This document shows, in pieces, positions 1 through 9,566 of a stretch of DNA of 17,042 nucleotides. Source of the DNA: Larix sibirica (taxonomy: Eukaryota; Streptophyta; Pinopsida; Pinales; Pinaceae); assembly GCA_004151065.3 (NCBI GenBank), contig NWUY0304858690.1, forward strand, positions 1 to 17,042, written 5' to 3'. The translations under genes were made by a program, and so were the position numbers. Every line of letters starts with the position of its first letter. Position 1 is the stretch's first letter. The notes under the pieces were generated by a model. The model saw nothing but the letters and a program-made list of their open reading frames with translations. It was not told where the DNA came from and searched no databases.

Positions 1-31
1 CCCGCCCCCCGCCTGCCCACCCCCCGCCTGG
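1..31. promoter_or_regulatory. C-rich tract, potential G-quadruplex on the minus strand
   Basis: Four C runs (1-3, 5-10, 16-18, 20-25) are separated by 1, 5 and 1 bases, so the minus strand fits a G-quadruplex pattern of four G runs with short loops. An 11-base motif is repeated at 5-15 and 20-30. The tract lies about 250 bases upstream of the desaturase start codon, so a promoter role is possible but is only an inference from position. It is cut by the window edge. Confidence 0.4.
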
Positions 32-50
32 TCGAGTCCGGATCTTGCCC

Positions 51-59
51 TTTATATTA
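51..59 (+). promoter_or_regulatory. TATA-like box of the desaturase promoter
   Basis: The motif TTTATATTA lies in an otherwise mixed-composition region upstream of the gene. If it is used, transcription would start near 80-90, giving a 5' UTR of about 200 bases before splicing. No other equally good TATA box is seen in the available upstream sequence, which is short. Confidence 0.35.
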
Positions 60-194
60 CCTTGTCCCTGGTTTCAGTTCATGTTATATCGAACCAGTTC
101 CTTGCATTCGGTATCGGCCACAGCTAATTGTAAAGCTGCAGTTTAGGCCCATTTTATTGCTCGGGACTGGTGTTTTGCGTGGTTTTTGACCTAG

Positions 195-280
195 GTGAGT
201 ACCCTTATTTATATGAAAGCAAGAGAACCCAATTCATCCACTTAATCCACGGACAAGCGATAATTGAGGATCTATTGCAG
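195..280 (+). other. probable 86-bp intron in the 5' UTR of the desaturase gene
   Basis: A near-perfect plant donor (AG followed by GTGAGT at 195-200) and an acceptor (TTGCAG ending at 280) bracket an AT-richer segment that ends two bases before the start codon. Removing it would also remove the in-frame TGA at 265-267. Size and signals fit a plant intron. No transcript is available, so this is inferred from splice signals alone. Confidence 0.5.
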
Positions 281-282
281 TA

Positions 283-3200
283 ATGGCGTTTCCCGTATTG
301 TCTGAAACCTGTGTTTTGAAAACGGTGCCTTCTCTTAAAGTCGGCCCTAAACACAGGCCCGTGGTTCGTCAAGCAGCTCTCCCTGCTATTGTGGGGCTGA
401 GATCCTTGCGTTCATTGTGTCTGGGCAGATCTTTTCCTAAGCATAAGGGTGTTAGTACTTTACCTTACAGTCCCTTGCGTAGAGGACCAAGGCTAGGAGG
501 GCATCCTGCTGTTGCAGTGCCTCTTAGGCATACTTTGGTTCCAGATAATGAGAATGGTGAAGCAGGCTTTGATCCGAGTGCGCCTCCTCCGTTCAACTTG
601 GCGGACATTCGAGCAGCTATTCCTAAGCATTGTTGGGTGAAGGATCCTTTGAAGTCCATGAGCTATGTTGTGAGGGATGTGGCTGTTGTCATTGGGCTGG
701 CGGCTGCAGCTACATATTTTAACAATTGGGTGTTTTGGCCTATATATTGGGTTGCTCAGGGGACCATGTTTTGGGCACTTTTTGTGCTTGGACATGATTG
801 GTGAGGTTTTTTGCTCTTCATGTCTCTTCTTCTCTACTTCTGCCAGTTTTTTTCTGCAAATAATGGTTGTTTTAGCTGTCTATGGATTGATAGTTTGGAT
901 TTAAGTAGATAAATAATGGTTGTTTTAGCTGTATATGGATTGATAGTTTGGATTTAAGTAGATAAATAATGGTTGTTTTAGCTGTTCATGGATAGATGGT
1001 TTGGATTTAAGTAGTTAGTTAATAGTTTTTTAGCTGTTCATGGATTGATGGTTTGGATTTAAGTAGTTAATTAATAGTTTTTTTTAAGCTGTTCATGGAT
1101 TGAAGTAGTTAATAATGGTTGTTTTAGCCGTTTATGTATCGATGGTTTGGATTCAAGAAGTACTTTCCCTTGTGGTTTGAAGGTTTCAGATGTACATTGA
1201 ATCCCCTGAAATGATTTGTGGCACATTCGCAGATCCCATCACCATAGAACTGCGTCTGCTGGCTGGGGCGTCCTAGCCAATAAGGTTTTGAAAGGTCTTC
1301 TCTTCACGGATTGGTTACTTCCGGTAGGCGTTTGATAAGGGGTAACTCAAATTGCCCTATATCTGCCCGAATCTGGCAGACCATGAAACACTTACAAATC
1401 GCCATTTGCAATCTACGGTTTACCTACGGCTTTCTTTGCATCTTTATGGGTTTGCTCTTCTCTGTTATATCTTTGCCTTGATATGAAGGCCATTTATCCC
1501 ACGCTTTTCCAGGAAAGCTTTTCACGGAGGTAGGTCTTAAGGGTGTGACAAAATGATGACAGTGTTCCTATGCTACAGTTCCCTGTCGTCTAACTTGCCC
1601 ATGCATTAGGTGAGGGTTGGTTGGGGAAAGGTCCCATCATCTCCACATACAGTTCTATGGGTTGAATTTCTATTAACAGTGGGGTGCCTTCGGAAATGCC
1701 TGGGTCAGGCATTTTGGTTAAGAACCCATATCCTTAGGTGGTTGATCTTGAGGTCTCAGAGTCTTGAGTTTTCTCTGGCCTGAATACTTCCTTCTTGGCT
1801 TTGAAAGGCCTTGTCTGCTGGCTGGTGGGGCATTGTGTTCCAAGCCTGTTATCTTATAGTTGCCTGCTGAATGGTGTGACATGCAGGACGAGCCGGGATA
1901 GGTTAGTTTGACCTTTGCATCTTGTGGATGGAAATGGATGATGATTTCTGCACAGTAGACAACGGCTAAGGGAAGGTTCAGTCTAGGTCTGACTGGGCCT
2001 TACTGGAATGCAACATCCCAGTCAGCAAACAGGGCAACCCGTCCTATACTTCTTTGAGCAACTTTGTTTGATCCTTTTGGGGAGGGTGATTTGAAGGGAT
2101 CACGGAGTCACGTTGTGACTTGCAATGAATGAAATCATAAGCGAAGATATTATGATGATTGAAAATTCATAGGCAGTCACTTTGGATCTACCAGGCCACG
2201 GTGAGAGCATGGCTGCATAATAAATAATACAGAGTTACCTTTGAGTCCAGAGCTTCAATTATAAAGTCAAAATGAAAACTGTGTATCAACGTGACCCCAC
2301 AGATAATAGGCTGTATTATACATGTCTTTTCATGTTGTGTGTGTGGTTGCATTCATTTGGGGGGCTGGTCCATGATCACCTAAATTTAAAGGATTGGGAT
2401 TTCTCCTTATGGGTTTAAGGAATATATCGAAGTGGAAGAAAAATATAAAAATGGGATATTCCTTGCCTGGTTTATGGTTTAAAGGTAGCCGCATACATGA
2501 TCATTGCTGTCTCTCTTTTATTGCACATCTGAAATATTCAAAATGGGCTAAACTCTTGGAAATTGTTTGTGTGCAGTGGCCATGGAAGCTTTTCTAACAA
2601 CCGCAAACTCAACAGTGTGATTGGGCATTTGACTCATTCTTCAATCCTCGTACCTTATCATGGCTGGTAAAGTAGAAAAATCTTTTGTATTCTAGCTATT
2701 TTCCTTTTATTTATATTTTTCAACCGAAACAAACGTGTTTTACTAAAGCTACATACAGTCCTCGGCTATGCCCAGTAGATTCTTGCAAGATTTATGCTGC
2801 ATTGTCCTCCTTTTATGTGCTGCTATAGCTGTATCGTTCTTGGAGATGCAAAGGAATTTGTTAGTTTGTGTGGTAAAGTAGAAAAAATCGTTTGTATTCT
2901 CAAAAAAATGGTAAACATTATCATGGCTGGTAAAGTAGAAAAATCTCTTATATTCTCAGTTATTTATATTTTTCAATCGAAACAAACATGTTTTACTAAA
3001 GCTACGTACAAACCTCGGCTATGCCCAATAGATTCTTGCAAGATTTATGCTGCATTGTCCTCCTTTTATGTGCTGCTAAAGGTGTATCGTTCTTGGAGAT
3101 GCAAAGGAATTTGTTAGTTTGTGTGAGTGGGAGTGTTCTATATTATCCTAAAAGCTTTCGCACAGGATGTCTTTGGTGTCCTTTTTGGGGGGAGCATGTT

Positions 3201-5058
3201 AACAGTATTTTTGAATGAAATTAGAAATTGTGTATTTGCAGGAGAATCAGTCATAGAACGCATCATCAGAATCACGGACATGTAGAGAATGATGAGTCAT
3301 GGCATCCTGTGAGTATTGACATGATTCATTAACATTGCATTTCATTGATTAATGCAGGTGGTTTGGTTTTGCCATCATTTTTTTTTTAGTTTTTGTTTCT
3401 GGGTGCTCCTAATTTCACTCAAACTAGCTCACTGTAGTCATTCTAAGTTCACACCAAAGCACATGACAGCTCCATGCTGAGATAATGCTTCGAAGAACCT
3501 CAATAAGTTACTTTTGAGAAGTCCCTTGGAAAAGAATCAGATTTTCAGGACTCGATTTTGATTAACAGCTGTTGGAGTAATGAAGGCAATCTCTGTTCTA
3601 ATTACTCAATTTTGATTTGTCTGCTTTCAGATGTCAGAAAAATTATATAACACTTTGGATGAATCAACCAGGAAGTTACGGTTTACCATCCCATGGCCCC
3701 TGTTGGCATATCCTTTCTACCTGGTCAGTATGTGTTCTCTTTTAATTTGTGCTAGCATTTTTACTACTCAAGGTATTGAAGTATCTTCACATATATTACC
3801 TGGCTCTGATTTGGTACATGCAATGGCTATTCTTTCAGTGGGGTAGAACTCCTGGAAAGAAAGGTTCTCACTTTCATCCCGACAGCGATCTATTTGTTCC
3901 AAATGAGAAGAAGGATGTCATCACATCAACAGCATGCTGGACTGCAATGGTGGCTTTGCTAGCTGGACTTACAGTTTTTATGGGTCCTGCATGGATAATA
4001 AAGTTCTATGTTATTCCTTACTGGGTAATAACCTTGCTGAATTTCCACTATGGTTTTCCTATAAATTGCGTCACTCCCATGTTCTTGGCATTTTCAGCAG
4101 GACTTTTTAAGTTTTTGCTTTGTTTCATTTGAGTCATGCCCTGTTGGAGCTGACTAGTATTGATAGTGCATACTCTGGGGACTTTGGATCTTTTAAAACC
4201 TGTTGCATTTATCTTAACATTGTATTGTGGAACGTGTCATGGACTGCAGATTTTTGTAATGTGGTTAGATCTTGTGACATATCTTCATCACCATGGTTAT
4301 GATGAGAAGGTTCCATGGTACAGAGGCAAGGTACACATTGTGCAACTAGCATTTTGGTAATTTTTTGTTAGATTTTTACATGCTTGATAATACTGAGCCT
4401 CCAGCCACATTGTAGGAATGGAGTTATCTCAGAGGAGGGCTTACTACAATTGATCGAGACTATGGCTTGATTAACAATATCCATCATGATATTGGAACCC
4501 ATGTTGTACATCACTTGTTTCCTCAAATACCTCACTACCACCTGGTGGAAGCGGTGAGTTCTCTTTCATGTTCATTGGCTGTTAACTGCTCTAAATAACT
4601 AAGAGTTCCCACCATGCCTCTGAGATTTTCAGATTGTTTGGAGTGAGCACTCCTACAGATTTTGGGCATGCCCTTCATTGAAAAATGCTCAAAGCTCACC
4701 ACTAGCTCACAACCATGTTGAAAATATGTTCTGACTTTACATAATCTAATTTTTCCAAATGACATTATTTTTAATTGTGCGTTGTTTTGGTCAGTATGAT
4801 AGTGCCATAACATTTGACTGTTCATTCTATTATTTTATTAATCTAGTGGGAATTCTCATTTATCCCTCTGATGCACAGACTGAAGCAGTAAAGCCTGTGC
4901 TTGGAAAGTATTATCGGGAGCCAAAGCAATCCGGTCCTCTTCCATTACACTTGTTGGACCCGCTGGTGAAGAGCATGTCACAAGATCATTATGTTAATGA
5001 CGAGGGAGATATTGTGTTCTATCAAGCAGACCCTAACATCAATAAGTCTAGAAGATGA
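283..5058 (+). CDS. FAD7: omega-3 fatty acid desaturase, plastidial (FAD7/FAD8 type), 8 exons
   Basis: The coding exons are 283-800, 2577-2666, 3242-3308, 3631-3723, 3839-4024, 4250-4330, 4416-4553 and 4879-5058. They give 1353 bases, or 450 residues plus TGA. All seven introns are GT-AG and the frame is open throughout. Exon sizes 2-7 (90, 67, 93, 186, 81, 138) match the plant omega-3 desaturase pattern as I know it. The enzyme family inserts the omega-3 double bond into 16:2 and 18:2 acyl chains of chloroplast membrane lipids, using ferredoxin as electron donor. Visible features are an S/R-rich, acid-poor N-terminus of about 85 residues (transit peptide), the conserved block [20 protein letters not shown] (101-120), and hydrophobic segments near 128-168, 245-256 and 280-335. 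The di-iron histidine boxes are HDCGH (171-175), HRTHH (207-211) and HVVHH (374-378). The C-terminus is basic (KSRR). The transit-like N-terminus argues against ER FAD3. FAD7 and FAD8 cannot be separated here. Confidence 0.96.
801..2576 (+). other. intron 1 of the desaturase gene (1776 bp)
   Basis: The donor GTGAGG follows the split Cys codon of the first histidine box (HDC), and the acceptor is GTGCAG. This is by far the largest intron. Its 5' third is a 53-bp tandem repeat (861-1162). From about 1190 to 2120 the sequence is less AT-rich than the other introns and contains no recognisable gene or transposon. The region after 2390 has only a short, uninformative open frame. Confidence 0.9.
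861..1162 (+). repeat. minisatellite, about 53-bp unit, six copies
   Basis: Units begin with TAATGG or TAATAG at 861, 914, 967, 1020, 1072 and 1113, so the period is 53, 53, 53, 52 and 41. Each unit carries GTTTTAGCTG, then ATGGATTGAT and GTTTGGATTTAAGTAG-like blocks. The first two units are nearly identical. Later copies diverge and the fifth has lost about a dozen bases. The array sits wholly within intron 1. Confidence 0.9.
2655..3125 (+). repeat. imperfect tandem duplication in intron 2, including a copied exon 2 donor site
   Basis: Copy A (2655-2872) starts with the last 12 bases of exon 2 and the true donor at 2667. Copy B (2918-3125) starts with the same 12 bases followed by an identical GTAAAGTAG donor context at 2930, exactly 263 bases downstream. 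The two copies are highly similar (roughly nine bases in ten), with about 10 bases lost from copy B. A third partial copy of the donor-proximal segment lies at 2871-2901. All of it is intronic except 2655-2666. Confidence 0.9.
3309..3630 (+). other. intron 3 of the desaturase gene (322 bp)
   Basis: The donor is GTGAGT and the acceptor CTTTCAG. It contains a T-rich run near 3379-3388 and nothing else that I recognise. Confidence 0.9.
4554..4878 (+). other. intron 7 of the desaturase gene (325 bp)
   Basis: The donor is GTGAGT and the acceptor ATGCACAG. It separates the exon carrying the third histidine box from the last exon. No repeat or inserted element is evident. Confidence 0.9.
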
Positions 5059-5439
5059 AATCAATCTGAAAATTGCAAGAGTATTTTAACATATAGCATC
5101 ATTCAGGAGCTATATTCTGGACATGTTTCTCTACTCATAAAACACTGAAAGCTGTTATATGATTCGGCCTTTGTATTCCAAGTTTGGATTCAAGGGTCTT
5201 GATTATTATCTTTTTGATAATTCATTTTTTAGTTCCACTCCAAAACGGAGTGGCTCAAGTTGATTATTGGTGCTTCTCTGAGTTTTCCCAGAAATTGTGA
5301 AAGTATATCTTGGTAAGAAACTCAAAGATCACTTACGGTTTCGAAAAAGCTTGGAAAGTCTCTGCAGATTAGAGATGTTAAAGATTTTTTCGATGTACTA
5401 TATATCTTTTTTTAGATATATATATATTATTTATTTCTC

Positions 5440-5578
5440 AATAAATACCTCTGTTTTTTTCAAAGGTTTAGACTTGCCACCATCTTTGGAATTCTGAAGT
5501 GTGTATGCCTTCCAAACTCCAAACTCCACCATTGGTTAATTTTTGCAGAATTTGTGTTTTAATGTGAAATAAAATAAA
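5440..5578 (+). terminator. candidate poly(A) signals of the desaturase gene
   Basis: Canonical AATAAA hexamers occur at 5440-5445, 5568-5573 and 5573-5578, the last two overlapping. They follow the stop codon by 380-520 bases, so the 3' UTR would run from 5059 to about 5470-5600. A TTTGTA far-upstream-type motif lies near 5169. Which site is used cannot be told without transcripts. Confidence 0.45.
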
Positions 5579-5788
5579 TCAAGCATCAGTCAGAACAATG
5601 CCAAATCACACCAAACTGTGTTTTGATTTCAAGGTTTTGAATGCATATCAGATTATGACTTGATAATCTTATGACATAATGATTAGATTACATATCTGAA
5701 AATTATAGCAACTTGCTCTGTAGATTATTTTTTATCTTTAAAGTGGAAAAATAACCGCGAGAATGGAACCTTGGTGAACAACACTTTA

Positions 5789-5911
5789 CATCGAAGGGCT
5801 ATGAACTCCACATCTAATTAAAATGGTACAAACCACATTTTTTTTTGGGCCATCGAAGGGCTATGAACTCCACATCTAAATTAACATGGTACAAACTACC
5901 TTTTTTGGGGG
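5789..5911 (+). repeat. direct repeat, two copies of about 62 bp
   Basis: A 29-base block starting CATCGAAGGGCTATGAAC is present at 5789 and again at 5851. Both copies are followed by a similar ATGGTACAAAC segment and a T-rich run. The repeat lies downstream of the desaturase 3' UTR, in non-coding DNA. Confidence 0.85.
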
Positions 5912-6000
5912 CCTTATCACTTAAACATGTGCTCCATGCAGTTTTTGAACATGGGTTTCCTCCAAAAGAATCTGTGACTTCCACCAGTTCACCTTAAATA

Positions 6001-6455
6001 TCAGTATTCTTGCACTTATTTAAATGATCTCACTTACCTCTGTGTGAAAGTTTCTTTCTATATTCTTCTCTCACTTTGATTATTTTGAATAATTTTCCAA
6101 TGAAACAATGTTTTGCTTCTCTCTATCCAGTAAAAAACAAACTTGATTGAATCATCACCAATTCGCTCGAACTATCAATCTTGAACTTTGAATTGCACTT
6201 TCGGATTGAATTTCTCTCCTCACTTTTCTCTGTGATTGTTTTTCTTATTCTTGAATCAAAGAACAATTTGTTTCTATGTTCAGGAAAATATAATTGAATC
6301 ATCACAAATTCACCTGAAATATCGATCCTAACAATGAAAAGCACTTTGTTATTTAATTGTTCTCCTCACTCGTCTATGTGCGGATTTGTCCTCATCCCGA
6401 TTTTTTCGAATCATTTACACACTGAAAATTGTTTTGTTTCTATATTCGATGGAAC
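6001..6455 (+). repeat. diverged tandem repeat, unit about 150 bp, roughly three copies
   Basis: TTGAATCATCAC is found at 6147 and 6294, a 147-base offset. Both occurrences are followed by similar CTCCTCACT and TTGTTTCTAT blocks. A weaker earlier copy begins near 6001 and ends with a matching GTTTTGCTTCT segment at about 6109. The short open frames across this region are not supported as genes. The array is AT-rich and much diverged, so its outer limits are approximate. Confidence 0.6.
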
Positions 6456-6762
6456 CGAAGATTTTATATGATAATGTCAACAGGTCTAGTTTGTATGAAA
6501 GCATGTGTGTTTCATTCCTTCCATCAAGTTTCATTTTTGGTTATATTTTTGTATTTCTGGTTGATGTAAGGACCAAGGTTATATATTTGATTTATTGTTT
6601 ATGTAAGTAAGGTTTTATGTGATCAAGGTCGAGTGCAAATGTTTGAGTTAATTTAATAAAATAGATACTTTGGATAAGTGTTAATTTAATTCAATGAAAT
6701 ATGCAAATTAACAACTTTAACTTATCAAAGGAAATACATTAATAAGATATCAAAAGAGGATG

Positions 6763-6836
6763 TAAAGATTCTATTTCTTACCATTATTTCAACAGGATCT
6801 AAAGATTCTATTTCTTACAATTATTTCAATTATTTG
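6763..6836 (+). repeat. 37-bp direct repeat, two copies
   Basis: TAAAGATTCTATTTCTTAC starts at 6763 and recurs at 6800, followed by ATTATTTCAA in both. The two copies are adjacent. The surrounding AT-rich DNA has no gene. Confidence 0.8.
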
Positions 6837-7014
6837 CGAAGCATAAAACTTTTATATTTATTGGGAAGAATAAAACTCTTATATTTGCAACTATTTAAAA
6901 ACTACATACCTATACTAAAAATTAGAGTGGATATGTTTGACCTAAGTACCATTCCATAAGGTATAAGTTTGATGGAAAGGTTTTAGTGTGAACACTAGGA
7001 ACAAAGGTCTTACT

Positions 7015-7354
7015 GAGGATCACATTTAACTTAATTAAAAAATATTTGATTGTTTTATTGAGGATCATGTTTAACTTAATTAAAAAATATTTGATTGTTG
7101 TGGTGTTTTGGAAAGTTTTATAATGTGAGCACAATATCAAGGACTTACTAATAAAGAGATATTTGATTTCATTAAAATATATTTGATTTTTGAAATTAAA
7201 AAAAAAACTATATTTAATTTTGTTAATTTTTTTATTATTGTTGTTGGTTTGTTGGGAAGATTTATAATATAAGCCCAATACCAAGGACTTATAAAGACAT
7301 TGGACTTGTAAAGACATTTGACTTCGATAAAATATATTTGATTTTGAAATTGAA
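7015..7354 (+). repeat. complex AT-rich repeat block (45-bp tandem pair plus about 100-bp dispersed pair)
   Basis: A 45-bp unit beginning GAGGATCA with TTTAACTTAATTAAAAAATA is tandemly duplicated at 7015 and 7060. A second unit containing TTTATAATRTRAGC, CAAGGACTTA and AAAATATATTTGATTTT appears at about 7105-7200 and again at 7251-7354. The minus-strand open frame across the block is low-complexity (Lys/Asn/Ile/Phe-rich) and is best explained by base composition. Confidence 0.7.
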
Positions 7355-8195
7355 CAAAAAGTTATAGTAACATAAATATGATTTAATCAATAAAAAAAAA
7401 TCATTGTAAGGGAATATAGTGTTACAAGATTAATATGAGGGTCTATGACTTGAGAAGTAGGGGATAGACGAAAGAGAAAGGTAGAGGGACATAGGAGACA
7501 CATAACTCTTTCCCCTTGGGCCTTGTGGAAGTGATCATCTCATTTGGTGGTTGCTTTTCATGTTTAACATATAATTAACATAACTTTGAAGTGAAGAAAG
7601 GGAGTTGCAAAGTAAGTTTGGGTGGTTTTGTTGTTTAAGTATATTTGGATGGTTAATAGATAAACAATAGGGTATCCATTCAACATGGTCTATGTGTTTT
7701 TTATAATTTGTATGCGAATGATAGTTACATGTCTAGTGCCAAGTAAAATGAGCTTATTGCAGTTAAATGCCAATGTACATATTGTGAGAGGACGTGATGG
7801 AGGGGTGATGATGTATACCGAGAATATCTCGAGGAATATTGGATTAAGATGGAATTGAAGGTCATCATTATGTCTTGGGACAAAATAAATGGTGCCTGCA
7901 TGCATGGGTGTTGTGATTGATGCTTGTTGTTTAATCCAAATAGTTACAAAAAGATGTATTGATGCATCAAATATTTTAGACTCTTGCATGGGCAAGGATC
8001 TAATAATCCTGAAGTGAAGGAAGTTCCAATTTTTTATTGCTAACATTGATTAGGATGACATATAACTAATCATTGACTAGTCATATAAAATGATAAGGGA
8101 ATATGTGAAATAATCCTTCTATGAACCTAAATCTCATTAATGTTGTCTTCGTATCATGTAATTTTTGTGCTTGTCTATGGGCATAGGATATATAT
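7355..8195. other. AT-rich intergenic stretch without a supported feature
   Basis: I see no gene, RNA or clear repeat here. A 118-codon minus-strand open frame (7690-8046) has no recognisable motif, no homology that I know and no transcription context, so it is not called. Confidence 0.6.
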
Positions 8196-8952
8196 TCAAA
8201 ACCACACTTTTATTGAAGAATGATGAATAACCACACCTTTATTGAAGAATGATCTTGACATAATTTCTTGCAATATGATGCCATCCATCAAATTCTTATG
8301 TCCTTCAATCCTAGATTGAATTTCTAGTTTTACCTCATCCATATAAGAGCTTCTTTAATATTCTTAAAAATTTCCTCCCAAAGTCTCTTGGTGGTCTACT
8401 CATCCAAGATCCTTGTTTTTTTCTTGATTTTGACAATGCTTCTTTTCATCTTTCAGTTTTTGACTCCATCAAGTAATTTTTTATTATGGTTTCATAATAT
8501 TCATGTCTTCATCCTTCTTGCATTTGATCATCCTTCCTTGCTTTAAGTTCTTAACCTCCTCATTGATTGCTTCATTAAGGACTTGTATCTTGGACAACTC
8601 ATCATCCTTCTTCTTAATTTATTCTTTTGCTTCCTACAATTCATAGAGTTCAAAAATAGAAAAAAAATGTCTTATACATAAGAATATGTAGACAAAAGTT
8701 TGTCCTAAAAGATCCTTATTATAGATCAAAAGTGATTGTCTTAAAAAATCTAAAAATTTGCTACTTGACAAAAGTGCTAGATAACAAAATACAAGAAAAC
8801 ATGGACAACCAATTACTAGTTTTGGGCAAACAATGCCCAATGTGAGCCTCTTCCATAGACATATCCTCCATCACTAGTCCTTGGTCATGAGGGATTCTTT
8901 GTTCTTTTGATGCCGCTTCCACTTGCTGCACTATATCCTTATCTACCCCAAG
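8196..8952 (-). pseudogene. decayed coding relic, partly coiled-coil-like, identity unknown
   Basis: I do not recognise this protein. On the minus strand, three separate open segments read like protein rather than like the random AT-rich frames around them. They are 8952-8761 (VDKDIVQQVEAASKEQRIP...), 8618-8484 (KKKDDELSKIQVLNEAINEE...) and about 8360-8199 (MDEVKLEIQSRIEGHKNLMD...). Between them, further fragments such as KLKDEKKHCQNQ appear only after frame changes, and stops occur throughout. The Lys/Glu-rich heptad-like composition suggests a coiled-coil. A retrotransposon gag region or a dead host gene are both possible. It lies just upstream of a copia-type LTR that points the other way, so it need not belong to that element. 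The call is tentative, because short open frames can arise by chance. Confidence 0.35.
8200..8257 (+). repeat. 29-bp direct repeat, two copies
   Basis: AACCACACTTTTATTGAAG at 8200 recurs with one change at 8229, both followed by AATGATG/C. The copies are adjacent and overlap the end of the minus-strand coding relic. Confidence 0.8.
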
Positions 8953-8971
8953 CTATCTGATTGACCCTATT

Positions 8972-9419
8972 TGTTAGGATATTTAGGCAATTAGGAATTA
9001 ATTAAGACCAACTTGGTCTAATATGTCTTTAGGTAAAGTGTATTTCTTAATATGCATTTATACTTAAGTAATATGATGGTCACGATATGTTCTAGACGTA
9101 AAGTGATGATAGTTCATCTTCTCCTCGATATTAATAGATACCTTGATCCGTGGCTTAACACCCGATTGGTCCATGATCTCTATTTAAAAAGCATGGAGGG
9201 TCATTGACTGACGATAAATTGTGGGAGACTCATATGTAATTTATTTTCCTTTTCATTAATATATTTCCTCAAGTAGGTGTTTGTCTGAGGCCATGGATTA
9301 TTTCCTTTTATGAGGGTTTTAACCACATAGAACATTGGTGTGTCTATTTGTGATATATTTGTGTGATTGGTTGCTTAAGGTGTTCAACCTATGTAGAAAT
9401 ACCTTGTTTTTGTTGAACA
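8972..9419 (+). mobile_element. Ty1/copia-type LTR (448 bp)
   Basis: The segment begins TGTTAG and ends TTGAACA, giving the TG...CA ends and short TGTT/AACA inverted termini of an LTR. A TATA-like TATTTAAAA lies at 9181-9189. Near the 3' end, a TGAGGGTTTTAACCACATAGAACATTGGTGTG-type passage (from about 9311) resembles the U5 region of plant copia LTRs, and a primer binding site follows immediately. No five-base target duplication flanks it as a solo LTR would require, so it is better read as the 5' LTR of an element whose interior is lost or interrupted. No gag or pol reading frame on the plus strand follows within the window. Confidence 0.7.
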
Positions 9420-9431
9420 TGGTGTCATAGC
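9420..9431 (+). other. degenerate retrotransposon primer binding site
   Basis: TGGTGTCATAGC abuts the LTR end and differs at two positions from TGGTATCAGAGC, the usual plant copia site complementary to initiator methionine tRNA. Its position fixes the LTR 3' border and the plus-strand orientation. Confidence 0.6.
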
Positions 9432-9566
9432 ACTTATGAAGACCTGCTCCCATTGTTGATCGAGATCTTGAACCTATGTAGTTGCATGCATCAAAGGATT
9501 TTTGGATTCTACTATTTCTGCACATTTCTAGGTTGAGATAATTGTTCTATTGCATCCATAGCGCTG
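9432..9566 (+). other. short remnant of copia internal leader
   Basis: These 135 bases follow the primer binding site and precede the LINE 3' end. They hold no reading frame that I can assign and would be the untranslated leader of the copia element if the LINE inserted into it. Confidence 0.35.

Noticed and set aside
2794-3218. Plus-strand open frames within intron 2
   Set aside because: They lie in the duplicated intronic segment. The two copies simply give similar short frames, and the desaturase exons on both sides leave no room for another gene.
283-5058. Assignment of the desaturase to ER-type FAD3
   Set aside because: The roughly 100-residue N-terminal region before [20 protein letters not shown] is S/R-rich and poor in acidic residues, as in plastid transit peptides. 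The C-terminal KSRR is not a canonical KKXX retrieval signal.
6922-7317. 131-codon minus-strand open frame rich in Lys, Asn, Ile and Phe
   Set aside because: It coincides with AT-rich tandem repeats and its amino-acid content follows base composition.
7690-8046. 118-codon minus-strand open frame
   Set aside because: It has no recognisable domain, no supporting splice or promoter signals and an AT-rich setting. The plus strand of the same region also reads open for stretches, so chance is the simpler explanation.
8972-9419. Reading the LTR as a solo LTR
   Set aside because: A primer binding site follows directly, and the five bases on each side (CTATT and TGGTG) do not match as a target duplication would.
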